Assembly (NCBI GenBank): GCA_031380885.1
Contig: JANMXL010000189.1
Coordinates: 1 to 21,374 of the forward strand
From: PBB1 sp031380885
GTDB lineage: Bacteria > Pseudomonadota > Gammaproteobacteria > Burkholderiales > Burkholderiaceae_C
Reading direction: 5' to 3'
DNA length: 21,374 nt
In this document: positions 9,182 to 15,316 of the stretch, piece after piece
Layout of the letters: every line of letters starts with the position of its first letter
How positions within the stretch are numbered: the first letter of the stretch is position 1
Notes under the pieces: model-generated
Told to the model about the DNA's origin: nothing
Seen by the model: the letters and a program-made list of their open reading frames with translations, nothing else
Database searches by the model: none
Program-made: the position numbers and the translations under genes

Positions 9182-9302
9182 GGCATCCTCACTCCGCTAT
9201 TGTGGTGACGGGCAGGGTACCGGACCCACCGATATCGAGGCCTTCTTGCCGTCAGTTCGTCGAATGCGTCACACCGCCGAAGCGAGGCGCCGCTCGGCGC
9301 GG

Positions 9303-9827
9303 TCATCGAACGATCTTCAGAAATGCGGGGTGCCTGACCAGGCGGGCAAGGCTGATCTCCTGCCAGACCCGGCCCTCGGCATCGCACCAGCGTTGACCTG
9401 CAAACGATGGCGCCGATGGCCCCGGCGCGGTCCCCACTTCGAGCGACAACTGGTCTTCGCCGCGCAATCCAGCCAGCCGATCCACCAGCAGCGCCGCATT
9501 GACATCGAGCGACGCGTTGAACCCCACCAGCATCGCTTGATCGCGACCATCGAGCCGAGCCGCCATGCCCAGGAATCCCGCCAGGTCGACCACGCCGTGC
9601 AGCTGACCGCGCAGGTTTGCGACGCCCAGAAACCAAGGCTGCGCGTGAGAAACGCCCGCCACCGGCACCATCGTGAAGATTTCACCAGCCTCCTGCAGCG
9701 GGAACAGAAAGCCTCGACCACCGCACTCGACCGCCAACCAGGCCCGACCGCGCACTGTCGTGCGTGCCTCTTGCAATCGCTGCGCCAAGCGATTTTGCAG
9801 AGCGCGCAGAGCTTCCTTGTCGGCCAT
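9303..9827 (-). CDS. pilI: CheW-like coupling protein PilI
   Basis: Scaffold that links PilJ to ChpA. The 174 residues match the usual size of PilI (about 178). The CheW core is recognisable from about residue 28: WLAVECGGRGFLFPL, then the conserved HAQPWFLGVANLRGQ block, then GVVDLAGFLG, ending with the WQEISLARLVRHPAFLKI strand-helix typical of PilI. The first 27 residues form a charged helix. It lies between pilH (88 bp upstream) and pilJ (121 bp downstream) on the same strand, as in the P. aeruginosa pilGHIJ order. I see no clear Shine-Dalgarno sequence before the ATG (upstream reads ACCTCTC), so translation may be weak, or a slightly different start may be used. Confidence 0.93.
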   Translation of the reverse strand: MADKEALRALQNRLAQRLQEARTTVRGRAWLAVECGGRGFLFPLQEAGEIFTMVPVAGVSHAQPWFLGVANLRGQLHGVVDLAGFLGMAARLDGRDQAMLVGFNASLDVNAALLVDRLAGLRGEDQLSLEVGTAPGPSAPSFAGQRWCDAEGRVWQEISLARLVRHPAFLKIVR

Positions 9828-9915
9828 GAGAGGTTGGGTGGGGGTCGTTGCGTGGTTTCAGGTCAGCGGCAACGGTGCCGCCGGTCGATCAAGCCGCCGA
9901 GGCACGTCACCGCCA

Positions 9916-10281
9916 TCAGCCGAAGGCCCGAATCTTCGCCGTCAACTCCTCGGCGTTCACTGGTTTGACGATGTAGTCGCGTGCACCCTGTCGGATGCCC
10001 CAGACCTTGTCGGTTTCCTGGTTCTTGCTGGTGCACATGATGACCGGCACCCGGGAAAAACGCGGGTCGCGGGTGATCGAACGGGTCAATTGAAATCCGT
10101 TCTGACCCGGCATCACCACGTCCATCAGGATCAGGTCGGGGGTCTGTTCTTCCAGTCGGCGCATCGCTTCTTCGCCGTTCTCGGCGGTGCGCACCGCGTA
10201 GCCCTGCTTCTTCAGCAGGTCCGACACGAAATAGAGCTCCGTCTTCGAATCGTCGACCAACAGAATGTTCTTGATTGCCAT
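9916..10281 (-). CDS. pilH: CheY-like response regulator PilH
   Basis: Single-domain receiver, 121 residues, with no output domain. Visible receiver residues are the acidic pair Asp10/Asp11, phosphoacceptor Asp54 (LILMDVVMP), switch Thr84 (IMCTSK) and conserved Lys106 (IVKP). The NGFQLTRSI stretch after the phosphorylation site and the KVWGIRQGARDYIVKPV block are characteristic of PilH. In P. aeruginosa PilH opposes PilG, acting as a phosphate sink and/or on retraction; that role is carried over here from family knowledge. A GAGGG ribosome site stands 6 nt before the ATG. It is the third gene of the operon, 80 bp downstream of pilG. Confidence 0.94.
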   Translation of the reverse strand: MAIKNILLVDDSKTELYFVSDLLKKQGYAVRTAENGEEAMRRLEEQTPDLILMDVVMPGQNGFQLTRSITRDPRFSRVPVIMCTSKNQETDKVWGIRQGARDYIVKPVNAEELTAKIRAFG

Positions 10282-10361
10282 TTCGTACCCTCGGGAATCG
10301 ATTCAGTGCCCAGCCTCGTCGAGAAGCAAGCCGTGCGCCGCGAAAACAATGACAAAACGTG

Positions 10362-10778
10362 TCAGCTTTGCGACACCGCGGCGTCTTCCTTCAGGTGCAG
10401 ACGCACCGCATCCAGCAATTGGTCCTTGGTGAACGGCTTGGTCAGGTAGTCCTGGGAGCCGACCATGCGACCCCGCGCCTTGTCGAACAGCCCATCCTTC
10501 GACGACAACATGATCACCGGCAGGTCGGCGTAGCGGCTGTTGCGCTTGATGATGGCGCAGGTCTGATAGCCGTCGAGCCGCGGCATCAGGATGTCGCAGA
10601 AGATCAGCGCTGGCGCGTGGTCGTTGACCTTGGACAGCGCGTCGAAACCATCTTCGGCCAGGTAGACGTCGTAGCCACCCTGCTTGAGAAATATTTCCGC
10701 GCTGCGGCGGATGGTGTTGCTGTCGTCGATGACCAGCACCCTGGTCCTGGGCGCGCTCGCCCCGATGTCACTGTCCAC
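10362..10778 (-). CDS. pilG: CheY-like response regulator PilG
   Basis: Single-domain receiver that takes phosphate from ChpA and promotes pilus extension/twitching in P. aeruginosa. Key residues (numbering from the GTG proposed here): Asp18/Asp19 of VIDDSNTIRRS, phosphoacceptor Asp62 (IFCDILMPRLDGYQTC), LSSKDGLFDKA and Lys114 (LTKPF), all strongly PilG-like. Start choice: an AGGAG lies 7 nt before a GTG at 10776-10778, giving 138 residues, close to the 135 of P. aeruginosa PilG. Two in-frame ATGs upstream (10782-10784 and 10791-10793) are possible, but the first sits 1 nt from AGGAG and the second overlaps it, so neither has a properly spaced site. The gene follows rubredoxin closely and begins the signalling genes proper. 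Confidence 0.92.
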   Translation of the reverse strand: MDSDIGASAPRTRVLVIDDSNTIRRSAEIFLKQGGYDVYLAEDGFDALSKVNDHAPALIFCDILMPRLDGYQTCAIIKRNSRYADLPVIMLSSKDGLFDKARGRMVGSQDYLTKPFTKDQLLDAVRLHLKEDAAVSQS

Positions 10779-10785
10779 TGACATT

Positions 10786-10790
10786 CTCCT
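10786..10790 (-). promoter_or_regulatory. Ribosome binding site deciding the pilG start
   Basis: AGGAG on the minus strand. Spacing is 7 nt to the GTG at 10778 and only 1 nt to the ATG at 10784, which favours the GTG start. The motif itself lies just inside the longest possible reading frame. Confidence 0.6.
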
Positions 10791-10829
10791 CATCAGGGCA
10801 CAACCGTGCCCCGCCTGTCGGGTTATCGG

Positions 10830-11003
10830 TCAGATCTGCACCATCTCAAAGTCTTCTTTTCGGGCGCCGCACTCGGGGCAGGTCCAATTCATAGGAACAT
10901 CCGCCCAGCGGGTACCGGGCGCGATGTGGTGCTCGGGATCGCCGGTGGCCTCGTCGTAAATCCAGCCGCAGATCAGGCACATCCAGGTTCGAGGGTCGGT
11001 CAC
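10830..11003 (-). CDS. Rubredoxin
   Basis: A 57-residue one-iron electron carrier. The two metal-binding pairs are plain: MCLICGW near the N-terminus (Cys9, Cys12) and CPECGA (Cys42, Cys45), with the family hallmarks WIYDEATGD, IAPGTRWADVP and KEDFEMV between and after them. The only usable start in the frame is GTG (11001-11003), because a TAG lies in frame twelve codons upstream and no ATG intervenes. It is the first gene of the minus-strand operon, 51 bp ahead of the pilG start adopted here, and divergent from thiD. Rubredoxins normally serve redox partners such as alkane hydroxylases, oxygen reductases or superoxide reductases. No such partner is in this window, so its task here is unknown. 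Confidence 0.95.
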   Translation of the reverse strand: MTDPRTWMCLICGWIYDEATGDPEHHIAPGTRWADVPMNWTCPECGARKEDFEMVQI

Positions 11004-11010
11004 GGTGGCT

Positions 11011-11045
11011 TTGGACGGGTCATTACAATGAAATTCATTCTACCG
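11011..11045. promoter_or_regulatory. AT-rich patch in the divergent rubredoxin/thiD intergenic region, probable promoter area
   Basis: The 163 bp between the two divergent start codons contains a single AT-rich island. It carries near-consensus -10 hexamers on both strands: TACAAT at 11024-11029 on plus and TAGAAT on minus (11037-11042). I could not pair either with a convincing -35 box at 16-18 bp, so exact promoters are not called. No thiamine-pyrophosphate riboswitch core is seen before thiD. Confidence 0.3.
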
Positions 11046-11166
11046 ACGCGGCGTTTGCAGCGCGTGTGCCCAGGCGTCGCGTTGTTCTGCGACACCGCCT
11101 GTTCGACTTCGTCATCGGTCACAGCCCTGCGGGCGCGCCTTCCCTTCCTCACCCGAGTCCTCCGCC

Positions 11167-12105
11167 ATGACCGCACAAACCCAGGCGACCGCCGACCCCA
11201 CTGAAGAGGCACAGGAAGCGCCGTCGCCGGCCTGCGTGATGAGCTTCAACGCGTCGGACGCCACCGGCGCCGGCGGTGTCAGCGGCGACGTGGCCACCAT
11301 CGCCGCGATGGGCGCGCATGCGCTGCCGGTCATCACCTCGATCCTGCTGCGCGACACAGCGGAGGTGTTCGATCACCATGCCATCGACCCCGACGTGATC
11401 GCCGAACAGGCGCGCAACGTGCTCGAGGACATCACGATCGCCGCCTGGAAAGTCGGCTTCCTCGGCTCGGCCGAGGCGGTCGGCGCGGTGGCGGAAATCC
11501 TGTCGGACTACCCGGACGTGCCGCTGGTCGCCTACATGCCGAACCTGTCGTGGCTGGAAGAAGACCAGCAGCAGGAATACCTCGATGCGTTTCGCGAATT
11601 GGTGCTGCCGCAAACCGAGGTGCTGGTTGGCAGCCACCAGACCCTGACCGACTTCCTGCTGCCCGACTGGGACGCCGACCGCCCCACCTCACCGCGCGAG
11701 CTGGCGGTGGCGGCGGCCGAGCACGGTGCCAACTTCGTATTGGTCACCAGCGTGCTGATCACCAGCGGCAAGAGCGCCGACCAGCACCTCGACAACGTGC
11801 TGGCATCGCCCCAAGGTGCGCTGACCGGCGAGAAGTTCGAGCGCTTCGACGCCAGCTTCATCGCGGCGGGCGACACGCTGTCGGCCTCGCTGGCCGCCTT
11901 GCTGGCCTCGGGCAGCGAGTTGCACACCGCAGTGGGCGAATCGCTGGCCTTTCTGGATCAGGCGCTGGATGCCGGCTTCCGCCCGGGCATGGGCAATGTC
12001 GTGCCGGACCGTTTCTTCTGGGCGCTGGCACCGGGCGAAGACGAGGATGGTGCCGACGACGGCGCCCCGGCCCCGGACGCCCCTGGCTCGCGTCACATCC
12101 ACTGA
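11167..12105 (+). CDS. thiD: ThiD-like hydroxymethylpyrimidine/phosphomethylpyrimidine kinase family protein (divergent)
   Basis: A 312-residue member of the ribokinase-fold pyrimidine/pyridoxal kinase family. The N-terminal SDATGAGGVSGD (residues 30-41) corresponds to SDPSGGAGIQAD of canonical ThiD, ALPVITSI follows, and WKVGFLGSAE (94-103) matches KIGMLGS. Several signature residues differ. The HMP-contacting Gln of GIQAD is Ser39, DPVMVAKSG is replaced by AYMPNLSW, and the GTGC catalytic loop reads AAGDTLS (234-240), placing Asp236 where ThiD has Cys. Asp at this position is typical of pyridoxal kinases and other ribokinases. The C-terminal tail (about 288-312) is acidic and unstructured. 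The gene lies 55 bp before hemL, whose product uses pyridoxal phosphate. Family membership is firm, but the substrate (HMP-P, pyridoxine/pyridoxal or other) is open. Confidence 0.85.
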   Translation: MTAQTQATADPTEEAQEAPSPACVMSFNASDATGAGGVSGDVATIAAMGAHALPVITSILLRDTAEVFDHHAIDPDVIAEQARNVLEDITIAAWKVGFLGSAEAVGAVAEILSDYPDVPLVAYMPNLSWLEEDQQQEYLDAFRELVLPQTEVLVGSHQTLTDFLLPDWDADRPTSPRELAVAAAEHGANFVLVTSVLITSGKSADQHLDNVLASPQGALTGEKFERFDASFIAAGDTLSASLAALLASGSELHTAVGESLAFLDQALDAGFRPGMGNVVPDRFFWALAPGEDEDGADDGAPAPDAPGSRHIH

Positions 12106-12160
12106 CCCATCGACCGACGCCTCGGCCCGCACGGCCACCGTCCACTCCGCACCGATCGCC

Positions 12161-13453
12161 ATGACTTCCACCAACGCACAGCTTTTCGAGCGCGCCCAGC
12201 GCGTCATCCCTGGTGGCGTGAACTCGCCGGTGCGCGCGTTTCGCGCCGTCGGCGGCACGCCGCGCTTCATCGCGCGCGCGCAGGGCCCATACATCTATGA
12301 CGCCGAAGGCAAACGCTACATCGACTACATCGGCTCCTGGGGGCCGATGATCCTGGGCCATGGCCACCCTGCCGTGCTCGACGCGGTGCAGAAGGCCGCG
12401 CTCGACGGCTTCTCGTTCGGTGCGCCGACCGAGCGCGAGATCGAGCTGGCCGAGGAGATCCTCAAACTGGTGCCCAGCATGGACCAGGTGCGCCTGGTCA
12501 GCTCGGGCACCGAGGCGGCGATGAGCGCGCTGCGGCTGGCCCGCGGTGCCACCGGCCGCAACAAGATCGTCAAGTTCGAAGGCTGCTACCACGGCCATGC
12601 CGATGCACTGCTGGTCAAGGCTGGCTCGGGCCTGGCCACCTTCGGCAACCCGACCAGCGCGGGGGTGCCTGATGACGTCGTCAAGCACACCGTCGTGCTC
12701 GAATACAACAACGTGGCCCAGCTCGAAGCGGCGTTCACGCTGCACGCCGCCGACATGGCCTGCGTGATGATCGAACCCATCTGCGGCAACATGAATTTCG
12801 TGCGCGCCAGCGTGCCCTTCATGTCGCGCCTGCGCGAGCTGTGCACGCAGCACGGCGTGCTGCTGGTGTTCGACGAGGTGATGACCGGCTTCCGCGTCGC
12901 ACTCGGCGGCGCGCAATCGTTGTACGAGAAGCTGATCCCCGGCTTCGCGCCCGACGTCAGCGTGTTCGGCAAGGTGATCGGCGGCGGCATGCCGCTGGCG
13001 GCGTTTGGCGGGCGGCGCGCGGTGATGGAGCAGCTGGCGCCGTTGGGCCCGGTCTACCAGGCCGGCACGCTGTCGGGCAACCCTGTTGCCACTGCCTGCG
13101 GCCTGGCCACGCTGCGCGAAATCCAGAAACCCGGCTTCTACGAGGCGCTCGCCGCCAGCACGCGCCAGATGGTCGACGGGCTGGGCGCCGCCGCCAAAGC
13201 CGCGGGCGTGCCGATGGTCACCGACAGCGAAGGCGGAATGTTCGGCTTCTTCTTCGCGTCAAAACTGCCGCAGAACTACACCGAGGTGCTGGCCACCGAC
13301 AAGGCGCGCTTCAACCAGTTCTTCCACGCGATGCTCGACCGCGGGGTGTACCTGGCACCCGCGTTGTATGAAGCCGGCTTCGTCAGTGCGGCGCACCGGC
13401 CTGAAGACATTGCAGCGACCGCCGCCGCCGCGGCACAAGCCTTGCAGTCCTGA
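12161..13453 (+). CDS. hemL: Glutamate-1-semialdehyde 2,1-aminomutase
   Basis: PLP-dependent enzyme converting glutamate-1-semialdehyde to 5-aminolevulinate, the first committed tetrapyrrole precursor in the C5 pathway; cytosolic. The 430 residues compare with 426 in E. coli. Visible motifs are the N-terminal IPGGVNSPVRAF, the PLP-phosphate loop SSGTEAAMSALRLAR (114-128), YHGHAD, the PLP-ring Asp in VFDEVMTGFR (Asp238) and the Schiff-base Lys271 in FGKVIGGGMPLAAFGG, followed by QAGTLSGNP. The frame is open from 11969, but the family starts at the ATG at 12161 (TSTNAQLFERAQRVIPGG); upstream codons overlap thiD and are unlike HemL. No good Shine-Dalgarno sequence precedes this ATG. Co-directional with thiD and likely one transcript. 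Confidence 0.96.
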   Translation: MTSTNAQLFERAQRVIPGGVNSPVRAFRAVGGTPRFIARAQGPYIYDAEGKRYIDYIGSWGPMILGHGHPAVLDAVQKAALDGFSFGAPTEREIELAEEILKLVPSMDQVRLVSSGTEAAMSALRLARGATGRNKIVKFEGCYHGHADALLVKAGSGLATFGNPTSAGVPDDVVKHTVVLEYNNVAQLEAAFTLHAADMACVMIEPICGNMNFVRASVPFMSRLRELCTQHGVLLVFDEVMTGFRVALGGAQSLYEKLIPGFAPDVSVFGKVIGGGMPLAAFGGRRAVMEQLAPLGPVYQAGTLSGNPVATACGLATLREIQKPGFYEALAASTRQMVDGLGAAAKAAGVPMVTDSEGGMFGFFFASKLPQNYTEVLATDKARFNQFFHAMLDRGVYLAPALYEAGFVSAAHRPEDIAATAAAAAQALQS

Positions 13454-13510
13454 CGCCGACGACGCAAGCTTCCTGTCGGCGCACTGTGCCGGCGCCTTCG
13501 GCATCGGCAC
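13454..13510. terminator. Two tandem hairpins between hemL and mpl, possible weak terminator
   Basis: Immediately after the hemL stop, CGCCGAC (13454-13460) pairs perfectly with GTCGGCG (13475-13481), leaving a 14-nt loop. A second stem, GTGCCG (13486-13491) with CGGCAC (13505-13510), follows. Neither is followed by a T-run, so factor-independent termination is doubtful; RNA stabilisation or partial attenuation is as likely. Confidence 0.3.
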
Positions 13511-13528
13511 CTAGACCTTCGCGACTCC

Positions 13529-14923
13529 ATGCACATCCACATCCTGGGCATCTGCGGCACCTTCATGGGCGGCCTGGCGGCCTTGGCGCGCGAGGCCGGG
13601 CACCGCGTGACCGGCTGCGACAGCGGCGTCTACCCACCGATGAGCGATCAGTTGCGCGCGCTCGGCATCGAGCTGATCGAAGGCTTTGGCGTCGATCAGC
13701 TGGCGCTGCGCCCCGATGTGTTCGTGGTCGGCAATGTGGTCGCGCGCGGCAACCCGCTGATCGAAGCGGTGCTCGATGCCGGTGCGCCGTACACCAGCGG
13801 CCCGCAGTGGCTCGCAGAACAGGTGCTGCAAGGCCGCCATGTGCTGGCCGTGGCCGGCACCCACGGCAAGACGACGACCACTGCAATGCTCGCCTGGATC
13901 CTGGACAAAGCCGGACTGGCGCCGGGTTTTCTGGTCGGCGGGGTGCCGCTGAATTTCGGCGTGTCCGCTCGGCTGGGATCGACAAGCCCGAACGCACCAT
14001 TTGTCATCGAGGCCGACGAGTACGACACCGCTTTCTTCGACAAGCGCAGCAAGTTCGTCCACTACCGGGCGCGCACCGCGGTGCTCAACAACCTGGAGTT
14101 CGACCACGCCGACATCTTCGAGAACTTGGCGGCGATCGAACGGCAGTTCCACCACCTGGTGCGTACCGTGCCATCGCAAGGACGCCTGGTCGTCAATGCG
14201 CGCGACGAGGCATTGCAGCGCGTGCTCGGCGTCGGCTGCTGGAGCAACGTGGTGCGCTTTGGCGCACGCAAGGAAACGCCCGGTGCGTGGCGCACCCGCG
14301 GCGAGCCGCATGCCTTCGATGTGCTGCGCGGCAGCATGCGCCTCGCGCGCGTTGAGTGGGCGCTGGCCGGTGAACACAACCAGCTGAACGCGCTGGCGGC
14401 CATTGCTGCGGCCGATCACTTGGGCGTTGCAGCGGAGGTGGCGGCCCAGGCCTTGTCGACCTTCGAGAACGTGCGCCGCAGGCTGGAGCTGCGTGGCAGC
14501 GCGGCCGGCGTCAGTGTCTACGACGACTTCGCCCACCACCCGACCGCGATGCGCACCACGATCAACGGGCTGCGCCGCCAGATCGATGCACGCTGGAACC
14601 CCGCAACACAGACCCGGCCGCGCATCCTCGCGGTGTTCGAGCCGCGTTCGAACACGATGAAACAGGGCACGATGAAAGCGCAGTTGCCCTGGGCGCTGGA
14701 AGAAGCCGACCTGTCGTTCTGCCACAGCGGCGGCCTCGACTGGGATGCCGCACAGGCCTTGGCCCCGCTGGGCAATCTGGCCTCGGTCAGCGACTGCATC
14801 GACACGCTGGTCGCACGCGTGGTCGCCGCAGCGACGCCGGGCGACCATGTGCTGTGCATGAGCAACGGCGGCTTCGGCGGCGTGCACGATCTGTTGCTGC
14901 AGGCGCTGAAAGCCAAAGGCTGA
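13529..14923 (+). CDS. mpl: UDP-N-acetylmuramate:L-alanyl-gamma-D-glutamyl-meso-diaminopimelate ligase
   Basis: Murein-recycling ligase that joins recovered tripeptide (L-Ala-D-Glu-mDAP) to UDP-MurNAc in the cytosol. The 464 residues are normal for Mpl (E. coli 457). The N-terminal UDP-binding region begins MHIHILGICGTFMGGLA, which separates Mpl from MurC (whose motif is GIGGxGM). The ATP loop is AGTHGKTTTT (about 109-118), followed by EADEYDTAFFDKRSKF with the carbamate/metal-side acidic residues, then NNLEFDHADIF and the C-terminal YDDFAHHPTA block. It lies 75 bp after hemL on the same strand and is followed at once by a decayed esterase tail. In many related genomes I recall an intact yqiA-type hydrolase gene there. 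Confidence 0.96.
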   Translation: MHIHILGICGTFMGGLAALAREAGHRVTGCDSGVYPPMSDQLRALGIELIEGFGVDQLALRPDVFVVGNVVARGNPLIEAVLDAGAPYTSGPQWLAEQVLQGRHVLAVAGTHGKTTTTAMLAWILDKAGLAPGFLVGGVPLNFGVSARLGSTSPNAPFVIEADEYDTAFFDKRSKFVHYRARTAVLNNLEFDHADIFENLAAIERQFHHLVRTVPSQGRLVVNARDEALQRVLGVGCWSNVVRFGARKETPGAWRTRGEPHAFDVLRGSMRLARVEWALAGEHNQLNALAAIAAADHLGVAAEVAAQALSTFENVRRRLELRGSAAGVSVYDDFAHHPTAMRTTINGLRRQIDARWNPATQTRPRILAVFEPRSNTMKQGTMKAQLPWALEEADLSFCHSGGLDWDAAQALAPLGNLASVSDCIDTLVARVVAAATPGDHVLCMSNGGFGGVHDLLLQALKAKG

Positions 14924-14930
14924 TCCGCGT

Positions 14931-15059
14931 GTGCAGACGGCGCGCTACGCTGGCGGCACGACGCGTCTGCTCGAAGGCGGCGACCCTGCGCTGAGTGACT
15001 TCGACGCATCGTTTGCCGCGGTGCGCGGCTTCGTGGGCCTGGAAGAACGTAGAACCTGA
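14931..15059 (+). pseudogene. Remnant of YqiA-family alpha/beta-hydrolase (C-terminal about 42 codons only)
   Basis: The translation begins VQTARYAGGTTRLLEGGDPA and continues with LSDFDASFAAVRGFVGLEERRT before a TGA. It aligns with the C-terminus of E. coli YqiA (Tyr-Ala, then EGG-N-H-A, then F-x-x-x-F, then FLGL). The active-site His of the GG(N/D)HA motif is Pro here (codon CCT). Nothing matching the N-terminal hydrolase (GxSLGG nucleophile elbow) is present, because mpl ends 8 bp before this frame's GTG. I read it as the leftover of an internal deletion. A functional 42-residue peptide cannot be excluded, but the position, homology and lost His argue for decay. Its stop is directly adjacent to the stop of the converging membrane-protein gene. 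Confidence 0.6.
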
Positions 15060-15266
15060 TCACCAGTGGATCAGGATCATCACCACGGTGCCCCAGACCC
15101 AGACGTTGAACCAGAACAGCACGGCCGCGAACGCATAACGGCGAAACAGCCGGGCGCGCTTGAGCCACAGGTCGATGCCCGTGCCGATGAAGATCGCGAA
15201 AGACACCAGGCTGATGCCACCCAGCAGCGCGACGATCGAGCCCATCACCCAAGCGAAAACCACCAT
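15060..15266 (-). CDS. Small two-helix inner-membrane protein, unknown function
   Basis: 68 residues with two strongly hydrophobic segments (about 3-29 and 44-67) joined by a basic turn, LKRARLFRRY (about 35-44), which by the positive-inside rule puts both termini outside and the turn in the cytoplasm. The second helix is rich in Trp and Phe (FWFNVWVWG). I do not recognise the family. It begins 50 bp after the lpxC stop on the same strand, so it is probably the last gene of that transcript, and it converges on the mpl-side genes. Start: the ATG at 15264-15266; a second in-frame Met at residue 8 would cut into the first helix, so the first is preferred. No strong ribosome site is visible. Confidence 0.65.
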   Translation of the reverse strand: MVVFAWVMGSIVALLGGISLVSFAIFIGTGIDLWLKRARLFRRYAFAAVLFWFNVWVWGTVVMILIHW

Positions 15267-15316
15267 GTCGTCAGACTTTCAGTTCGCGGCAGCGGCCCGC
15301 AGTGCAAACAAACAGA

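Noticed and set aside
11004..11166. Thiamine-pyrophosphate riboswitch before thiD
   Set aside because: The conserved CUGAGA core and its partner helix are not present in the 163-bp leader.
11000..11212. 70-codon minus-strand frame overlapping the thiD start and ending at the rubredoxin start
   Set aside because: Arg-rich, no motif, antisense to thiD; its TGA merely overlaps the rubredoxin GTG.
11969..12160. N-terminal extension of HemL from the open frame start
   Set aside because: It overlaps thiD in another frame and is unlike HemL N-termini, which begin at the ATG at 12161.
13511..14887. 458-codon minus-strand open frame opposite mpl
   Set aside because: Antisense shadow; Mpl motifs on the plus strand are complete and explain the region.
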